Both the position numbers and the translations under genes were made by a program. Shown one piece after another: positions 1 to 6,883 of a stretch of 35,382 nucleotides of DNA; positions within the stretch are counted from its first letter, which is position 1; each line of letters opens with the position of its first letter. The notes beneath the pieces were generated by a model. That model saw nothing but the letters and a program-made list of their open reading frames with translations. It ran no database searches and was not told the DNA's origin. The stretch is from an uncultured Chloroflexota bacterium (GTDB lineage Bacteria; Chloroflexota; Limnocylindria; Limnocylindrales; Limnocylindraceae), in assembly GCA_903944295.1 (NCBI GenBank), contig CAJARA010000076.1:1-35382 (forward strand), read 5' to 3'.

Positions 1-443
1 CTGAGCGTCTTACGGAAGAAGGTCTGATCTAGTTCGCGCCAGAGCTTCTCGCCGCGACGCATGAATGCTGGGATCCCCGCCGCATCACGCGGATCGAGCG
101 CCCCGAAGCTTGCGGCGAGTTTGGTGAGATCGCTTGATGTCTCCAGAACGCTGCCGTCCGCAAAGAAGGTGCGCGATGCTGGCTCAACGGGGAGGAGGGT
201 CAGATCGTCGCTGCGCGTTGCGCCAGCGGCGGACCAGAGCTGATCGAAGAGTTCGGGGAGGGTGAAGATCGTGGGGCCGCTATCCCAGCGGTATTGCCCG
301 ATCTCGCGTCGACCCATCTTGCCGCCAGGACGCGTGCCGCGCTCAATGACGGTGACGTGGACGCCGGCGGCTGCGAGGCGAATGGCGCTGGCAAGGCCGG
401 CGAGCCCGGCACCAACAACAACGACGCGCTTCTTGCTGGTCAC
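1..443 (-). CDS. Phytoene desaturase-family FAD oxidoreductase (CrtI-like), partial
   Basis: About 147 N-terminal residues are present; the gene runs off the left edge. I read it by reverse-complementing from a GTG at 443. The protein opens with the dinucleotide-binding motif VVVVGAGLAGLASAIRLA, followed by VIERGTRPGGKMG and then WDSGPTIF, the classic N-terminus of CrtI/CrtN/CrtD carotenoid desaturases. Such enzymes use FAD to introduce double bonds into phytoene or later carotenoids at the membrane. The GTG start overlaps the stop of the upstream UbiA gene by four bases (GTGA), so the two should be co-translated. Which desaturation step it performs cannot be told from this fragment. A related FAD amine oxidase is a less likely alternative. 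Confidence 0.88.
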   Translation of the reverse strand, partial: MTSKKRVVVVGAGLAGLASAIRLAAAGVHVTVIERGTRPGGKMGRREIGQYRWDSGPTIFTLPELFDQLWSAAGATRSDDLTLLPVEPASRTFFADGSVLETSSDLTKLAASFGALDPRDAAGIPAFMRRGEKLWRELDQTFFRKTL

Positions 444-1378
444 GCTCGTTGGCGGGCGCGGAGTGCGGATCGGCCCACGGATGCACCGAGGGCGATCAGT
501 GTGCCAACGATTGCCACGGCTCCCGCTGCCACTGCCGATTCAAAGGGAACCTGCAGCAGGACGAGCATGGTGATGGATGCGCCGATCAACACGTTAGTAA
601 TCAGGAAGAGTCGATAGAGCCTGCGGCCCGCTTCGCCCGTTGCATCGCGACCGATCAGTGAGAGCGAGAGGTAGGGGAGCGCCACGGCAAATGCGAGCGG
701 TGAGCCGGCGATGCTCGCCGCACCGAGTCCAACCAGCACGAACCATGCGGCGGAGAAGATGGCGGTGTTGCGCCGCCCTAGCAGGACGGCGATGGTGCGC
801 ACGCCCGCGGCGGCATCTTCGTCGCGATCGGTGATGGTAGTCAGCGCATGTGCGCCGATCCCCCAGGCGGCGAAGACGAGCACGTGTGGTGCAACAAGGT
901 CGCCCCCGCCCGCGGCGTGGATTCCCACCTGGAGTGGGATCGCATAAAGAACATTGGTGAGCGAATCAAGGATCGGTCGCCCTTTTAGGCGCGTAGGCGG
1001 AGCGTTGTAGGCGGCCGAGAGGATCAGCAGCAGCCCGAGCGAGGCGAGCGTGAGCGGTGGGAACTGCGTTGCGGTGAAGGCGAGGAAGGGGAGCAGCAGG
1101 AGAGTGCTAACGATCGCGTGCTTTGCGAGGAGTGGCTTCGGCGTCAGGGCGCCCTCAACGCCACCCTTGCGCGGGTTGCGCGCGTCAGTCTCAAAGTCGA
1201 AGTAATCGTTTGGTGCATGAAGGAAGTAGTTATACGGAAAGAGGAAGAAGGCGAAGAGGACCAGGTCGCTCGGCTGCAGTGCGCCGCGCGTGGCGAGGAG
1301 GCCCCAGAGGAGTGGCATGGAGGTGTTGAGCCAGAGGAGTGGCCGCGAGATCTCGACCGCTTTGGTGATGTTCTTCAT
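440..1378 (-). CDS. UbiA-family prenyltransferase, lycopene elongase-like
   Basis: A 312-residue polytopic membrane protein, hydrophobic almost throughout (about eight or nine helices). It has both Asp-rich UbiA motifs: NDYFDFETDARNPRKGG near residue 60 and TDRDEDAAAGVRT in the second half, which bind prenyl diphosphate through magnesium. The NPRKGG extension after the first motif resembles lycopene elongases (CrtEb, LbtA, LyeJ) that add C5 units to lycopene to make C50 carotenoids. The overlapping crtI-like gene downstream supports a carotenoid role. I chose ATG 1378 (MKNITK) rather than the longer open frame because TACGAT lies exactly six bases upstream and the conserved protein begins there. 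Homogentisate, chlorophyll or menaquinone prenyltransferase activity is less likely but not excluded. Confidence 0.9.
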   Translation of the reverse strand: MKNITKAVEISRPLLWLNTSMPLLWGLLATRGALQPSDLVLFAFFLFPYNYFLHAPNDYFDFETDARNPRKGGVEGALTPKPLLAKHAIVSTLLLLPFLAFTATQFPPLTLASLGLLLILSAAYNAPPTRLKGRPILDSLTNVLYAIPLQVGIHAAGGGDLVAPHVLVFAAWGIGAHALTTITDRDEDAAAGVRTIAVLLGRRNTAIFSAAWFVLVGLGAASIAGSPLAFAVALPYLSLSLIGRDATGEAGRRLYRLFLITNVLIGASITMLVLLQVPFESAVAAGAVAIVGTLIALGASVGRSALRARQRA

Positions 1379-1384
1379 AGGCCC

Positions 1385-1390
1385 ATCGTA
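1385..1390 (-). promoter_or_regulatory. -10 element of the UbiA-crtI operon
   Basis: TACGAT read on the minus strand, followed by six bases and then ATG 1378. There is no purine-rich ribosome binding site between them. The spacing predicts transcription starting at or next to the A of the ATG, that is a leaderless mRNA. No convincing -35 box is visible. Confidence 0.55.
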
Positions 1391-1401
1391 GGGGAGGCGG
1401 C

Positions 1402-1407
1402 TACACT
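1402..1407 (+). promoter_or_regulatory. -10 element upstream of the J-domain gene
   Basis: TACACT lies eight bases before the ATG of a seven-codon ORF (1416) and is divergent from the UbiA -10 only about 12 bases away. The two promoters must therefore overlap in polymerase footprint and may compete. Confidence 0.4.
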
Positions 1408-1415
1408 TAGTCGCT

Positions 1416-1439
1416 ATGTCGAATGAGCAGCAACCATGA
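1416..1439 (+). CDS. Putative leader minicistron MSNEQQP
   Basis: An ATG just after the TACACT hexamer opens a seven-codon frame (Met-Ser-Asn-Glu-Gln-Gln-Pro) that stops at TGA 1437-1439. The stop overlaps the ATG of the J-domain gene (1436) as ATGA. The J-domain ATG has no ribosome binding site, so translation by termination-reinitiation from this leaderless minicistron is a plausible mechanism. A frame this short can arise by chance. The support is the promoter spacing, the exact ATGA overlap, and the same arrangement at 17261. Confidence 0.35.
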   Translation: MSNEQQP

Positions 1440-2143
1440 AGCGCGGCGACCGTAGTCCGCACGAGGTGCTCGGCCTGACGCCTGGGGCGAGCGCCGAGGA
1501 GATCCGTGGCGCGCGCCGGCAGCTCGCTCGCACGCATCACCCTGACAACTTCTCTGGCGACGCGGCGGGGGCGCGGAAGGCGACCCGTGAGATGGCGCTG
1601 ATCAACGCCGCCGCCGAGGCCTTGCTAGCCGAAGCCTGGGCCGCCGAAGATCCCGCCACGGTGGTGCCGCCACGCGGTGGGCACCGCCCTGAGGCGCCGG
1701 TGACCGGTCGCGTGGAGCTCCCGAACGCGCCGCGCTTCAACGCGCGCACCAGCGAGCCAACGAGTGTGAACTGGCGACCAGAGGCGCCGTGGCCAACGCG
1801 CCCCGCCGCACGACCGAGCGGTCCACTCCCCGGCACACCAGCGGGACCGGTGCGACGCCGCGTCGACCCAGCCGCCGCACTGCGCCCACGCATCTCACTC
1901 GAAGCGGCACGCGAGTTTCTCTTCGCATTCGGTCGCTACGCCGGACTCACCGTTGGTGATGTTGCGCTGCGCGACCCTGGTTATCTCGCCTGGTGCATTG
2001 ATAACGTGCGCCGCGATCCAGATCTTGTGCAAGCGGCGGATCTTGTGCTGACGCAGCTGATGGAGGAGTACGGCATGGAGCGCCCAGCGCGTGGCAGCCT
2101 GCACCGACCATCGCCAGTCGGATTCGATGGAGTCTCCGACTGA
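1436..2143 (+). CDS. J-domain (DnaJ-like) protein with FGRYAG-type C-terminal domain
   Basis: A 235-residue protein. Residues about 5-65 form a J domain: SPHEVLGLTPGASAEEIRGA, then the diagnostic HPD tripeptide in THHPDNFSG, which stimulates the ATPase of a DnaK partner. A proline- and arginine-rich linker follows (about 75-150). The last 80 residues hold FAFGRYAGLTVGDVALRDPGYLAWCI, similar to the 'FGKYKG-x-DPxYLxW' module found at the end of ExoX-like exonucleases and in DUF3820 proteins, which suggests nucleic-acid binding. There are no Gly/Phe or zinc-finger regions, so this is not the general DnaJ chaperone. Its stop overlaps the next ATG by one base (TGATG). The client is unknown. Confidence 0.88.
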   Translation: MKRGDRSPHEVLGLTPGASAEEIRGARRQLARTHHPDNFSGDAAGARKATREMALINAAAEALLAEAWAAEDPATVVPPRGGHRPEAPVTGRVELPNAPRFNARTSEPTSVNWRPEAPWPTRPAARPSGPLPGTPAGPVRRRVDPAAALRPRISLEAAREFLFAFGRYAGLTVGDVALRDPGYLAWCIDNVRRDPDLVQAADLVLTQLMEEYGMERPARGSLHRPSPVGFDGVSD

Positions 2144-2733
2144 TGCGCCGCGTCACGCTCCTTCTTGCGATCGTGTTGGCGGGTGGCGTTGCTGTTGGTT
2201 GTGCACCGAGCACGCCGCCTGACGGGAGTCTCCCCTGCGATCCGAGCATTGACTCACAGCGCGCGGCGGGCTTTGACACCGTACTGGAGGCGACAGTGCC
2301 ACTTGCGGCGTTTGATGGGAGTCCAATCACCGTTGACTCTGGACGCGAATGCTCAGAGAAGCGCCTCGGACCACTCTGGGGTGCTGGAGTTCGCGAGCTG
2401 CGATCTGCTGGCGGCATCTTTGACCTTGGGAGCGAGACGGGGTATTCCGTTGTCACCTACCGCGCCAACGAGCTAACGCTCGACGCGCTTGCCTACGCCT
2501 TTCAGCGTGGCGCATCAACCGGCCGCAAGACACAGGACATCCAGATTGAGAAGGTGAGCGTTGGTGTATGGCCTGGTAGCCGCATGACGCTGCTCAACGG
2601 TGATCATCGTCAGGTGATCGTCCTCTTCCAGGTACCTGGCGAAGCTGGTCAGGTGCGCGGGCTGCTCACCTCGGATCTCTCCAACGCCACGATCACCGAA
2701 CTTCTTGCGCGATACGAACTCGCGCTGAAGTAG
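2143..2733 (+). CDS. Predicted lipoprotein of unknown function
   Basis: A 196-residue protein with an N-terminal lipoprotein signal: MRR, a hydrophobic stretch, then AVGC with the acylated Cys at about residue 20, followed by a Ser/Pro-rich tether. The mature part is soluble, mixed alpha/beta in appearance, and has two further Cys residues (near 32 and 67) that could form a disulfide. I do not recognise a family. It is joined to the J-domain gene by a one-base overlap and ends in a hairpin shared with convergent trxA. It is probably anchored on the outer face of the cytoplasmic membrane. Confidence 0.8.
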   Translation: MRRVTLLLAIVLAGGVAVGCAPSTPPDGSLPCDPSIDSQRAAGFDTVLEATVPLAAFDGSPITVDSGRECSEKRLGPLWGAGVRELRSAGGIFDLGSETGYSVVTYRANELTLDALAYAFQRGASTGRKTQDIQIEKVSVGVWPGSRMTLLNGDHRQVIVLFQVPGEAGQVRGLLTSDLSNATITELLARYELALK

Positions 2734-2738
2734 CGAGC

Positions 2739-2761
2739 CGCGCGCGTCTATATCGCGCGCG
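2739..2761. terminator. Shared bidirectional hairpin between the lipoprotein gene and trxA
   Basis: An eight-base-pair GC stem (2739-2746 pairing with 2754-2761) with the loop TCTATAT lies between two convergent stop codons. The plus-strand side is followed by CTTATTTAG, only weakly T-rich. The stem and the position between convergent genes fit a terminator serving both directions. Confidence 0.6.
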
Positions 2762-2762
2762 C

Positions 2763-3101
2763 TTATTTAGCGGCGAGTTCTTTCAGGCCGAAGCGCGACT
2801 CGAGCTGCTCCGCGGTCTGGAATCCAACTGCGCCAACTGGCTGCGCGCCAGCGCCCTTGAAGAAGGCGATCGTTGGAATCGACATGATGTTGAAGGCGCG
2901 CTGCAGGCTTGGATTCTCGTCAACGTTCACCTTGACGATGTCGACCGTGCCGTCGTACTGCGCGGCGAGCTTCTCAAGCTCTGGGGCGACCAGCTTGCAT
3001 GGGCCGCACCATGGGGCCCAGAAGTCCACGATCACTGGTCGTGGGGAGTTGGCGACATCCGCCTCAAACGATGCATCAGTGGTGTGCTTGATCTCCGCCA
3101 T
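2763..3101 (-). CDS. trxA: Thioredoxin
   Basis: A 112-residue protein of normal thioredoxin length. It has the redox motif FWAPWCGPCK with catalytic Cys32 and Cys35, the conserved VDENP segment and the cis-proline loop SIPTIAFFK. It reduces protein disulfides in the cytosol using electrons from thioredoxin reductase. The start ATG is preceded by a clear GGGAG ribosome binding site. It is transcribed alone, divergently from the B12-mutase genes. The C-terminus (LAAK) is intact. Confidence 0.96.
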   Translation of the reverse strand: MAEIKHTTDASFEADVANSPRPVIVDFWAPWCGPCKLVAPELEKLAAQYDGTVDIVKVNVDENPSLQRAFNIMSIPTIAFFKGAGAQPVGAVGFQTAEQLESRFGLKELAAK

Positions 3102-3149
3102 GCTCTCCCTCGCCTTCGCTACTGGCGGCTAGCGCCGCCGCTCCCGCTC

Positions 3150-3155
3150 ATTCTA
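3150..3155 (-). promoter_or_regulatory. -10 element of trxA
   Basis: TAGAAT on the minus strand, about 50 bases before the trxA ATG, with CTGCCT 17 bases further upstream as a weak -35. The intervening leader contains a GGCGGC-GCTA-GCCGCC hairpin (3121-3140 region). Unlike several neighbours, this mRNA would have a normal leader with a ribosome binding site. Confidence 0.45.
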
Positions 3156-3189
3156 CCGACGATCGGCTCCTAAGGCAGCCGCCCGCGGG

Positions 3190-3195
3190 TAGGAT
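3190..3195 (+). promoter_or_regulatory. -10 element of the B12-mutase/meaB operon
   Basis: TAGGAT lies exactly six bases before ATG 3202 with no ribosome binding site between, predicting a leaderless transcript divergent from trxA. Confidence 0.5.
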
Positions 3196-3201
3196 GCGGG
3201 T

Positions 3202-3609
3202 ATGGCTGAACGTACCGCTCCGATCCGCGTCCTGATCGCCAAGCCGGGCCTGGACGGCCATGACCGTGGTGCCAAGGTGCTGGCGCGCGGCCTGCGCGAC
3301 GAGGGCTTTGAGGTGATCTACACCGGAATCCGCCGCACCACGGAGGCGATCATCGCCGCCGCCATTGAAGAGGATGTTGACGTGGTCGGCTGCTCGATCC
3401 TCTCTGGCGCACACGCCACCCTCCTCCCAAAGGTTGTCGCTGGACTCCGCGACGCTGGCGCTGCCGATGTCTTGGTTGTAGCTGGCGGCATCATCCCTGA
3501 AGAGGATCGCGCCGGACTTCAGGCGGCGGGGATCGCCGCCATCTTCGGCCCAGGGAGCACCATTGCGGAGATTGCCACCTACCTACGGGCGCATGTCCGA
3601 AGTAACTGA
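3202..3609 (+). CDS. Methylmalonyl-CoA mutase-type cobalamin-binding subunit
   Basis: A 135-residue stand-alone B12-binding (Rossmann-like) domain. It has the signature DGHDRG (DxHxxG, whose His is the lower axial cobalt ligand), then GCSILSGAH and VVAGGIIPEED, and ends with a GPGSTI loop, all standard for the C-terminal domain of methylmalonyl-CoA or isobutyryl-CoA mutases. The catalytic TIM-barrel subunit is not in this window, so this is the split form seen in many archaea and some bacteria. The next gene, the MeaB GTPase, overlaps by 17 bases and supports the mutase role (propionate or branched-chain carbon metabolism). Which acyl-CoA is used cannot be decided from this domain. Confidence 0.92.
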   Translation: MAERTAPIRVLIAKPGLDGHDRGAKVLARGLRDEGFEVIYTGIRRTTEAIIAAAIEEDVDVVGCSILSGAHATLLPKVVAGLRDAGAADVLVVAGGIIPEEDRAGLQAAGIAAIFGPGSTIAEIATYLRAHVRSN

Positions 3610-4516
3610 TCAGCACGGCGCCGCACTGCGCACCACACGCGAGCTCGCCCAGGCGATCAGTAGCGTTGAGCGCGGCGGTCCGGCGGCAGATGCGCTGATT
3701 CAGACGGCGCTGACACGACTCGCCAGCGAGCGAAGTCAGAACGCGGTGGTGATCGGCGTTACCGGAGCACCAGGCGCAGGGAAGAGCACCCTTGTCGGCG
3801 CACTCGCGGAACGTGCACGTGCGGCCGGCCGTCGCGTTGCGATCCTCGCCGTTGACCCGTCTTCTGTACAGAGTGGCGGCGCACTCCTTGGTGATCGCGT
3901 GCGCGTTGAGGAGCGGCCGGGGGATGAGGGTCGCTTCGTTCGCTCCATTGCTACGCGCGGCAGCGGTCGCTCGCTCTCGCACACCGCCGCCGCAGCGTCG
4001 CTCCTTGTTGAGGCGGCAGGATTCGATCTTGTCTTTATTGAGACGGTTGGTGCAGGCCAGGCGGATCTCGGCATCGTGCGCCTTGCCGACCTTGTGCTGC
4101 TCGTTGAAGGACCAGAGGGTGGCGATGAGGTGCAGGCGATGAAGGCGGGCCTCCTTGAATCGGCGCACCTTGTTGTGGTCAACAAGTCTGATCGCCCAGG
4201 CGCCGATCGCGCCGTTGAGCGACTCCGCTCCGGCCTAGCGCTCGGTCACGATGCGCCGGAAGTACTGCTTGCGTCAGCGGTTGATGGGAGCGGCGTCGCT
4301 GAGCTACTTACTGCGCTTGAAGGACTCGCCGTGACGCGGAGCGGCGGCGGTCTACAGCGCCGCATTGCGGCGCACCTCGCCGCTGCGGTGGAGGCGCGCG
4401 CCGCGCTGCGACTTCGCGACGCAGAGTCAGATGGTCGCCTTGCCGCGCTTGCGCAGAGCATTGCAACCGGCGAGCGCCCGCTGAGTGGCGCCGTTGACGA
4501 ACTTCTGAAGGGCTAG
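3593..4516 (+). CDS. meaB: MeaB/ArgK-family GTPase, mutase chaperone
   Basis: A 307-residue G3E-family P-loop GTPase. Walker A is GVTGAPGAGKST (about residues 56-66), followed by AVDPSSVQSGGALLGDRVR, FVRSIATRGSGRSLS, the switch FIETVGAGQAD and the base-specificity motif NKSD. MeaB loads and protects adenosylcobalamin on acyl-CoA mutases. I chose ATG 3593 (MSEVTDQ), since the longer frame adds residues with no homology. It overlaps the mutase subunit gene by 17 bases, so the two are translationally linked. The C-terminal dimerisation region is present. Older databases call this family ArgK or LAO/AO transport ATPase, which is misleading. Confidence 0.94.
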   Translation: MSEVTDQHGAALRTTRELAQAISSVERGGPAADALIQTALTRLASERSQNAVVIGVTGAPGAGKSTLVGALAERARAAGRRVAILAVDPSSVQSGGALLGDRVRVEERPGDEGRFVRSIATRGSGRSLSHTAAAASLLVEAAGFDLVFIETVGAGQADLGIVRLADLVLLVEGPEGGDEVQAMKAGLLESAHLVVVNKSDRPGADRAVERLRSGLALGHDAPEVLLASAVDGSGVAELLTALEGLAVTRSGGGLQRRIAAHLAAAVEARAALRLRDAESDGRLAALAQSIATGERPLSGAVDELLKG

Positions 4517-4532
4517 CGAGGCTTCCTTGTTG

Positions 4533-5477
4533 ATGCTTCGCACGGTCGTTGGGGCACTTCTCGGCACACTGCTCGCCCTCGCCGCCGGGGTTGGTGGCCC
4601 TGCACTCTCCCTCGACGCGCCGATTCCCGCCGCACGCTTTGTTGGTGCGGCGCCTGAGAGTGCACCGCTCGTCAACCTTGTCGTGCTCGGTGATAGCTAC
4701 GCGTCGGCGGCGACGCCGTTTGATCGCGGCACACTTGCTCTGCTCGGTGCGCCGAGCGTCTGCGCGCGTGGCCCCGCATGGCCGCGCCTTCTCAACCCAA
4801 CATCGATCCGCCTCTCGTTGACACACGTCTCATGCAGCGGCGCCGTGGTGCCAGATCTGATCGACCGCCGCATGCGCGCGAACGAGCCGGTGCAGATCCA
4901 GGCGCTGAGTGCGGAGACGGATCTTGTGATGCTCGGCATTGGCGGCAACGACACGGGCTTCAGTGAAGTCTTCTCCGCCTGTCGCTTTGAGGCGCCAGTA
5001 CGCTGTCGCGAGGTTGCCGATCAGATGGCGCCGCGTACCGCTGCGCTCAGTGGCACCCTGGTGCGCCTCTATCGCGAGGTGCTGCGCCGCGCGCCAAATG
5101 CGCTGGTGATCGTTGTCCTCTACGCCGACTCGCTTCCGCTCGCTGGTGAACCTGGGCTTGATGCATGCGCTGCGTTGCGCGCGCCAGGCGACGAGATCTC
5201 CGACGCGGACCTTCTGATTCTTGACGAGTGGGGGAGGGCGATCGGCGAGCAGGTGACCGGGGCGATTGCCACAGTTGCTGATCCTCGCTTGCGGACTGCT
5301 GACATGGCCGACGCCTTTGCGGGGCACAAGATCTGCGCAACGGAGCCCTGGCAGTGGGGGCGAGATGGCGACATCCCGTTCCATCCGAACGCAGCTGGCC
5401 ACGCCGCACTCGCCGCACGCCTCAGTCAGCTCTTGGACGGCCTGGAGGCGGACGGGGCGATTTCAGGGCGTCCCTAG
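4533..5477 (+). CDS. Secreted SGNH/GDSL-family esterase or lipase
   Basis: About 314 residues. An N-terminal signal peptide (MLRTVVGALLGTLLALAAG) is followed by block I VVLGDSYASA with the nucleophile Ser near 55, block III GIGGNDTGF with the oxyanion Gly/Asn, and block V FHPNAAGH near residue 284 carrying the catalytic His. Six Cys residues lie in three close pairs, as in the disulfide-bonded extracellular lipases of Streptomyces. The substrate is probably a lipid or carbohydrate ester. TTG codons at 4527 and 4530 are alternative starts; ATG 4533 best fits the signal peptide. It starts 16 bases after meaB, so it may share that transcript. Confidence 0.88.
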   Translation: MLRTVVGALLGTLLALAAGVGGPALSLDAPIPAARFVGAAPESAPLVNLVVLGDSYASAATPFDRGTLALLGAPSVCARGPAWPRLLNPTSIRLSLTHVSCSGAVVPDLIDRRMRANEPVQIQALSAETDLVMLGIGGNDTGFSEVFSACRFEAPVRCREVADQMAPRTAALSGTLVRLYREVLRRAPNALVIVVLYADSLPLAGEPGLDACAALRAPGDEISDADLLILDEWGRAIGEQVTGAIATVADPRLRTADMADAFAGHKICATEPWQWGRDGDIPFHPNAAGHAALAARLSQLLDGLEADGAISGRP

Positions 5478-5540
5478 CGCTTACTCGGCGACCCGTGACG
5501 CGCGCCCGGTACGCCGTGTGCGGCCAACGCCGCGCTCCAC

Positions 5541-5546
5541 TATCCT
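5541..5546 (+). promoter_or_regulatory. -10 element of tRNA-Lys
   Basis: TATCCT is seven bases upstream of the first tRNA base, so the primary transcript would begin at or very near the mature 5' end. Confidence 0.45.
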
Positions 5547-5553
5547 TCCGCGT

Positions 5554-5628
5554 GGGCCGGTAGCTCAGCGGTAGAGCAAGTGACTCTTAATCACTAGGTC
5601 GTGGGTTCGAATCCCACCCGGCTCACCA
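5554..5628 (+). tRNA. tRNA-Lys(CTT)
   Basis: A full cloverleaf. The acceptor GGGCCGG pairs with CCGGCTC (one G-U), followed by discriminator A and an encoded CCA. The D arm is GCTC...GAGC. The anticodon stem AGTGA/TCACT encloses CTCTTAA with anticodon CTT, which reads AAG. The T arm GTGGG-TTCGAAT-CCCAC is perfect. It sits between the SGNH hydrolase gene and carA. Confidence 0.97.
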
Positions 5629-5670
5629 GGAGACTGGTTTCCTTTCGCGTCGATCCTGAGAGGTCGCAGG

Positions 5671-5686
5671 CGGTCCCGTGAGACCG
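5671..5686 (+). promoter_or_regulatory. Small hairpin ahead of the carA ribosome binding site
   Basis: CGGTC and GACCG form a five-base-pair stem with the loop CCGTGA, immediately before the GGAGAGGAG ribosome binding site of carA. Carbamoyl-phosphate operons are often pyrimidine- or arginine-regulated, but this stem is short and I see no PyrR-type anti-antiterminator or uORF. Treat it as a possible translation-modulating structure only. Confidence 0.25.
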
Positions 5687-5701
5687 GAGAGGAGTGAACG
5701 A

Positions 5702-6883
5702 ATGAGTGACGCTGTACGCCGCACACTGGCACCGTACCGTCGCTCCCTTATCCCACTTCCAGAGTCAGCCTCCGTTGTTGATGCGCGCATCGGCGATCAC
5801 GGCCCCGCACTCCTCACCCTTGAAGATGGGAGCGTCTTCCCCGGTGTTGCCTGGGGTGCGCCGATCGCCGCTGGTGGCGATCTTGTGGTGAACACAAGCC
5901 AATCTGGCTACCAGGAGATCTGCACCGACCCGAGCTACGCCGGCCAAGTGGTGCTGATGACGTATCCGCTGATCGGAAACTACGGCCGTTTGATCGCGGA
6001 TGATCAATCATCGCGCCCTTGGCTACGCGGCCTCATTGTTGCGAACGCCACCGCAGCGATCACGGAAGACGCGGCGCAGATCGCCGCGCTGCTACGACTG
6101 CATGGTGTCCCCGCGATCGCTGGTGTTGAGACCCGCAGCCTCGCACGCCGCCTTCGCGAGACAGGGGCGCAGCGCGCCCGCATCTCTGCGCCGTGGGAGT
6201 CGGACGCGGAGGCGGCAATCGCCGCAACGCGTGCGCTGCCGCGCTGGGAGGATCAAGATTTTGTCGGGCAGGTTTCGCCAACTAGCGTGCAGACGCACGG
6301 AGAGGCGAGCGAGCCGCTCGTTGCGGTGATCGACTTTGGGCTGAAGGCGAACATCGTGCGCGCGCTCCGCACACGTGGCTTCCGCGTCCGCGTTCACCCG
6401 CATACGGCAACGATTGACGAAGTGCTGCAGGGTGGTACGAGCGGCGTGGTCCTCTCGCCAGGACCGGGTGACCCGGCGCGACTTGAAGGTCCCGTCGCAC
6501 TTGCGCGCGCGCTGATCAAGAACGGCCTACCACTCCTTGGCATCTGTCTCGGCCATCAGATCATCGGTCGCGCCGCTGGCGCATCAACACGTCGACTCGC
6601 CGTTGGCCATCACGGTGCGAATCATCCGGTGCGCGATCTGCCAAGTGGCAGCGTCTACGTCACAGCGCAAAACCATGAGGTGGAAGTGGTGGGCGAGACG
6701 CTCCCAGTGGCGTCAGGGTTTGAGGTGAGCCAGATCAATCTGAATGACAACTCTGTTGAAGGGCTGCGACACACCAGCCTCCCGATTGAGACGGTGCAAT
6801 ACCACCCAGAGGGTTCGCCGGGACCGCTGGACGCAACGCCGGTCTTTGATCGATTTGCGCGCGCGATTGAGGCGAGCAGATGA
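5702..6883 (+). CDS. carA: Carbamoyl-phosphate synthase small subunit (glutaminase)
   Basis: A 393-residue protein. The N-terminal CarA domain contains SGYQEICTDPSYAGQ and MTYPLIGNYG. The C-terminal class I glutaminase has the nucleophile elbow GICLGHQIIG (catalytic Cys) and the His-Glu pair in YHPEGSPGP. It hydrolyses glutamine and channels ammonia to CarB for carbamoyl phosphate, used for pyrimidines and arginine. The ATG at 5702 is preceded by GGAGAGGAG at proper spacing; an upstream GTG (5678) gives no conserved sequence. Its stop overlaps carB by four bases (ATGA), matching the 1:1 complex. Confidence 0.97.
   Translation: MSDAVRRTLAPYRRSLIPLPESASVVDARIGDHGPALLTLEDGSVFPGVAWGAPIAAGGDLVVNTSQSGYQEICTDPSYAGQVVLMTYPLIGNYGRLIADDQSSRPWLRGLIVANATAAITEDAAQIAALLRLHGVPAIAGVETRSLARRLRETGAQRARISAPWESDAEAAIAATRALPRWEDQDFVGQVSPTSVQTHGEASEPLVAVIDFGLKANIVRALRTRGFRVRVHPHTATIDEVLQGGTSGVVLSPGPGDPARLEGPVALARALIKNGLPLLGICLGHQIIGRAAGASTRRLAVGHHGANHPVRDLPSGSVYVTAQNHEVEVVGETLPVASGFEVSQINLNDNSVEGLRHTSLPIETVQYHPEGSPGPLDATPVFDRFARAIEASR

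Noticed and set aside
3491..4168. 225-codon open frame antisense to meaB and the mutase subunit
   Set aside because: Both plus-strand genes are complete and motif-rich; the antisense product shows no family features.
5554..5628. tRNA-Lys or tRNA-Leu as an integration site of a mobile element
   Set aside because: No direct repeat of the tRNA 3' end, no integrase and no change in gene character follow either tRNA.
5629..5701. Pyrimidine-type attenuator or riboswitch ahead of carA
   Set aside because: Only a five-base-pair hairpin is visible; there is no alternative antiterminator pairing, T-tract or leader peptide.
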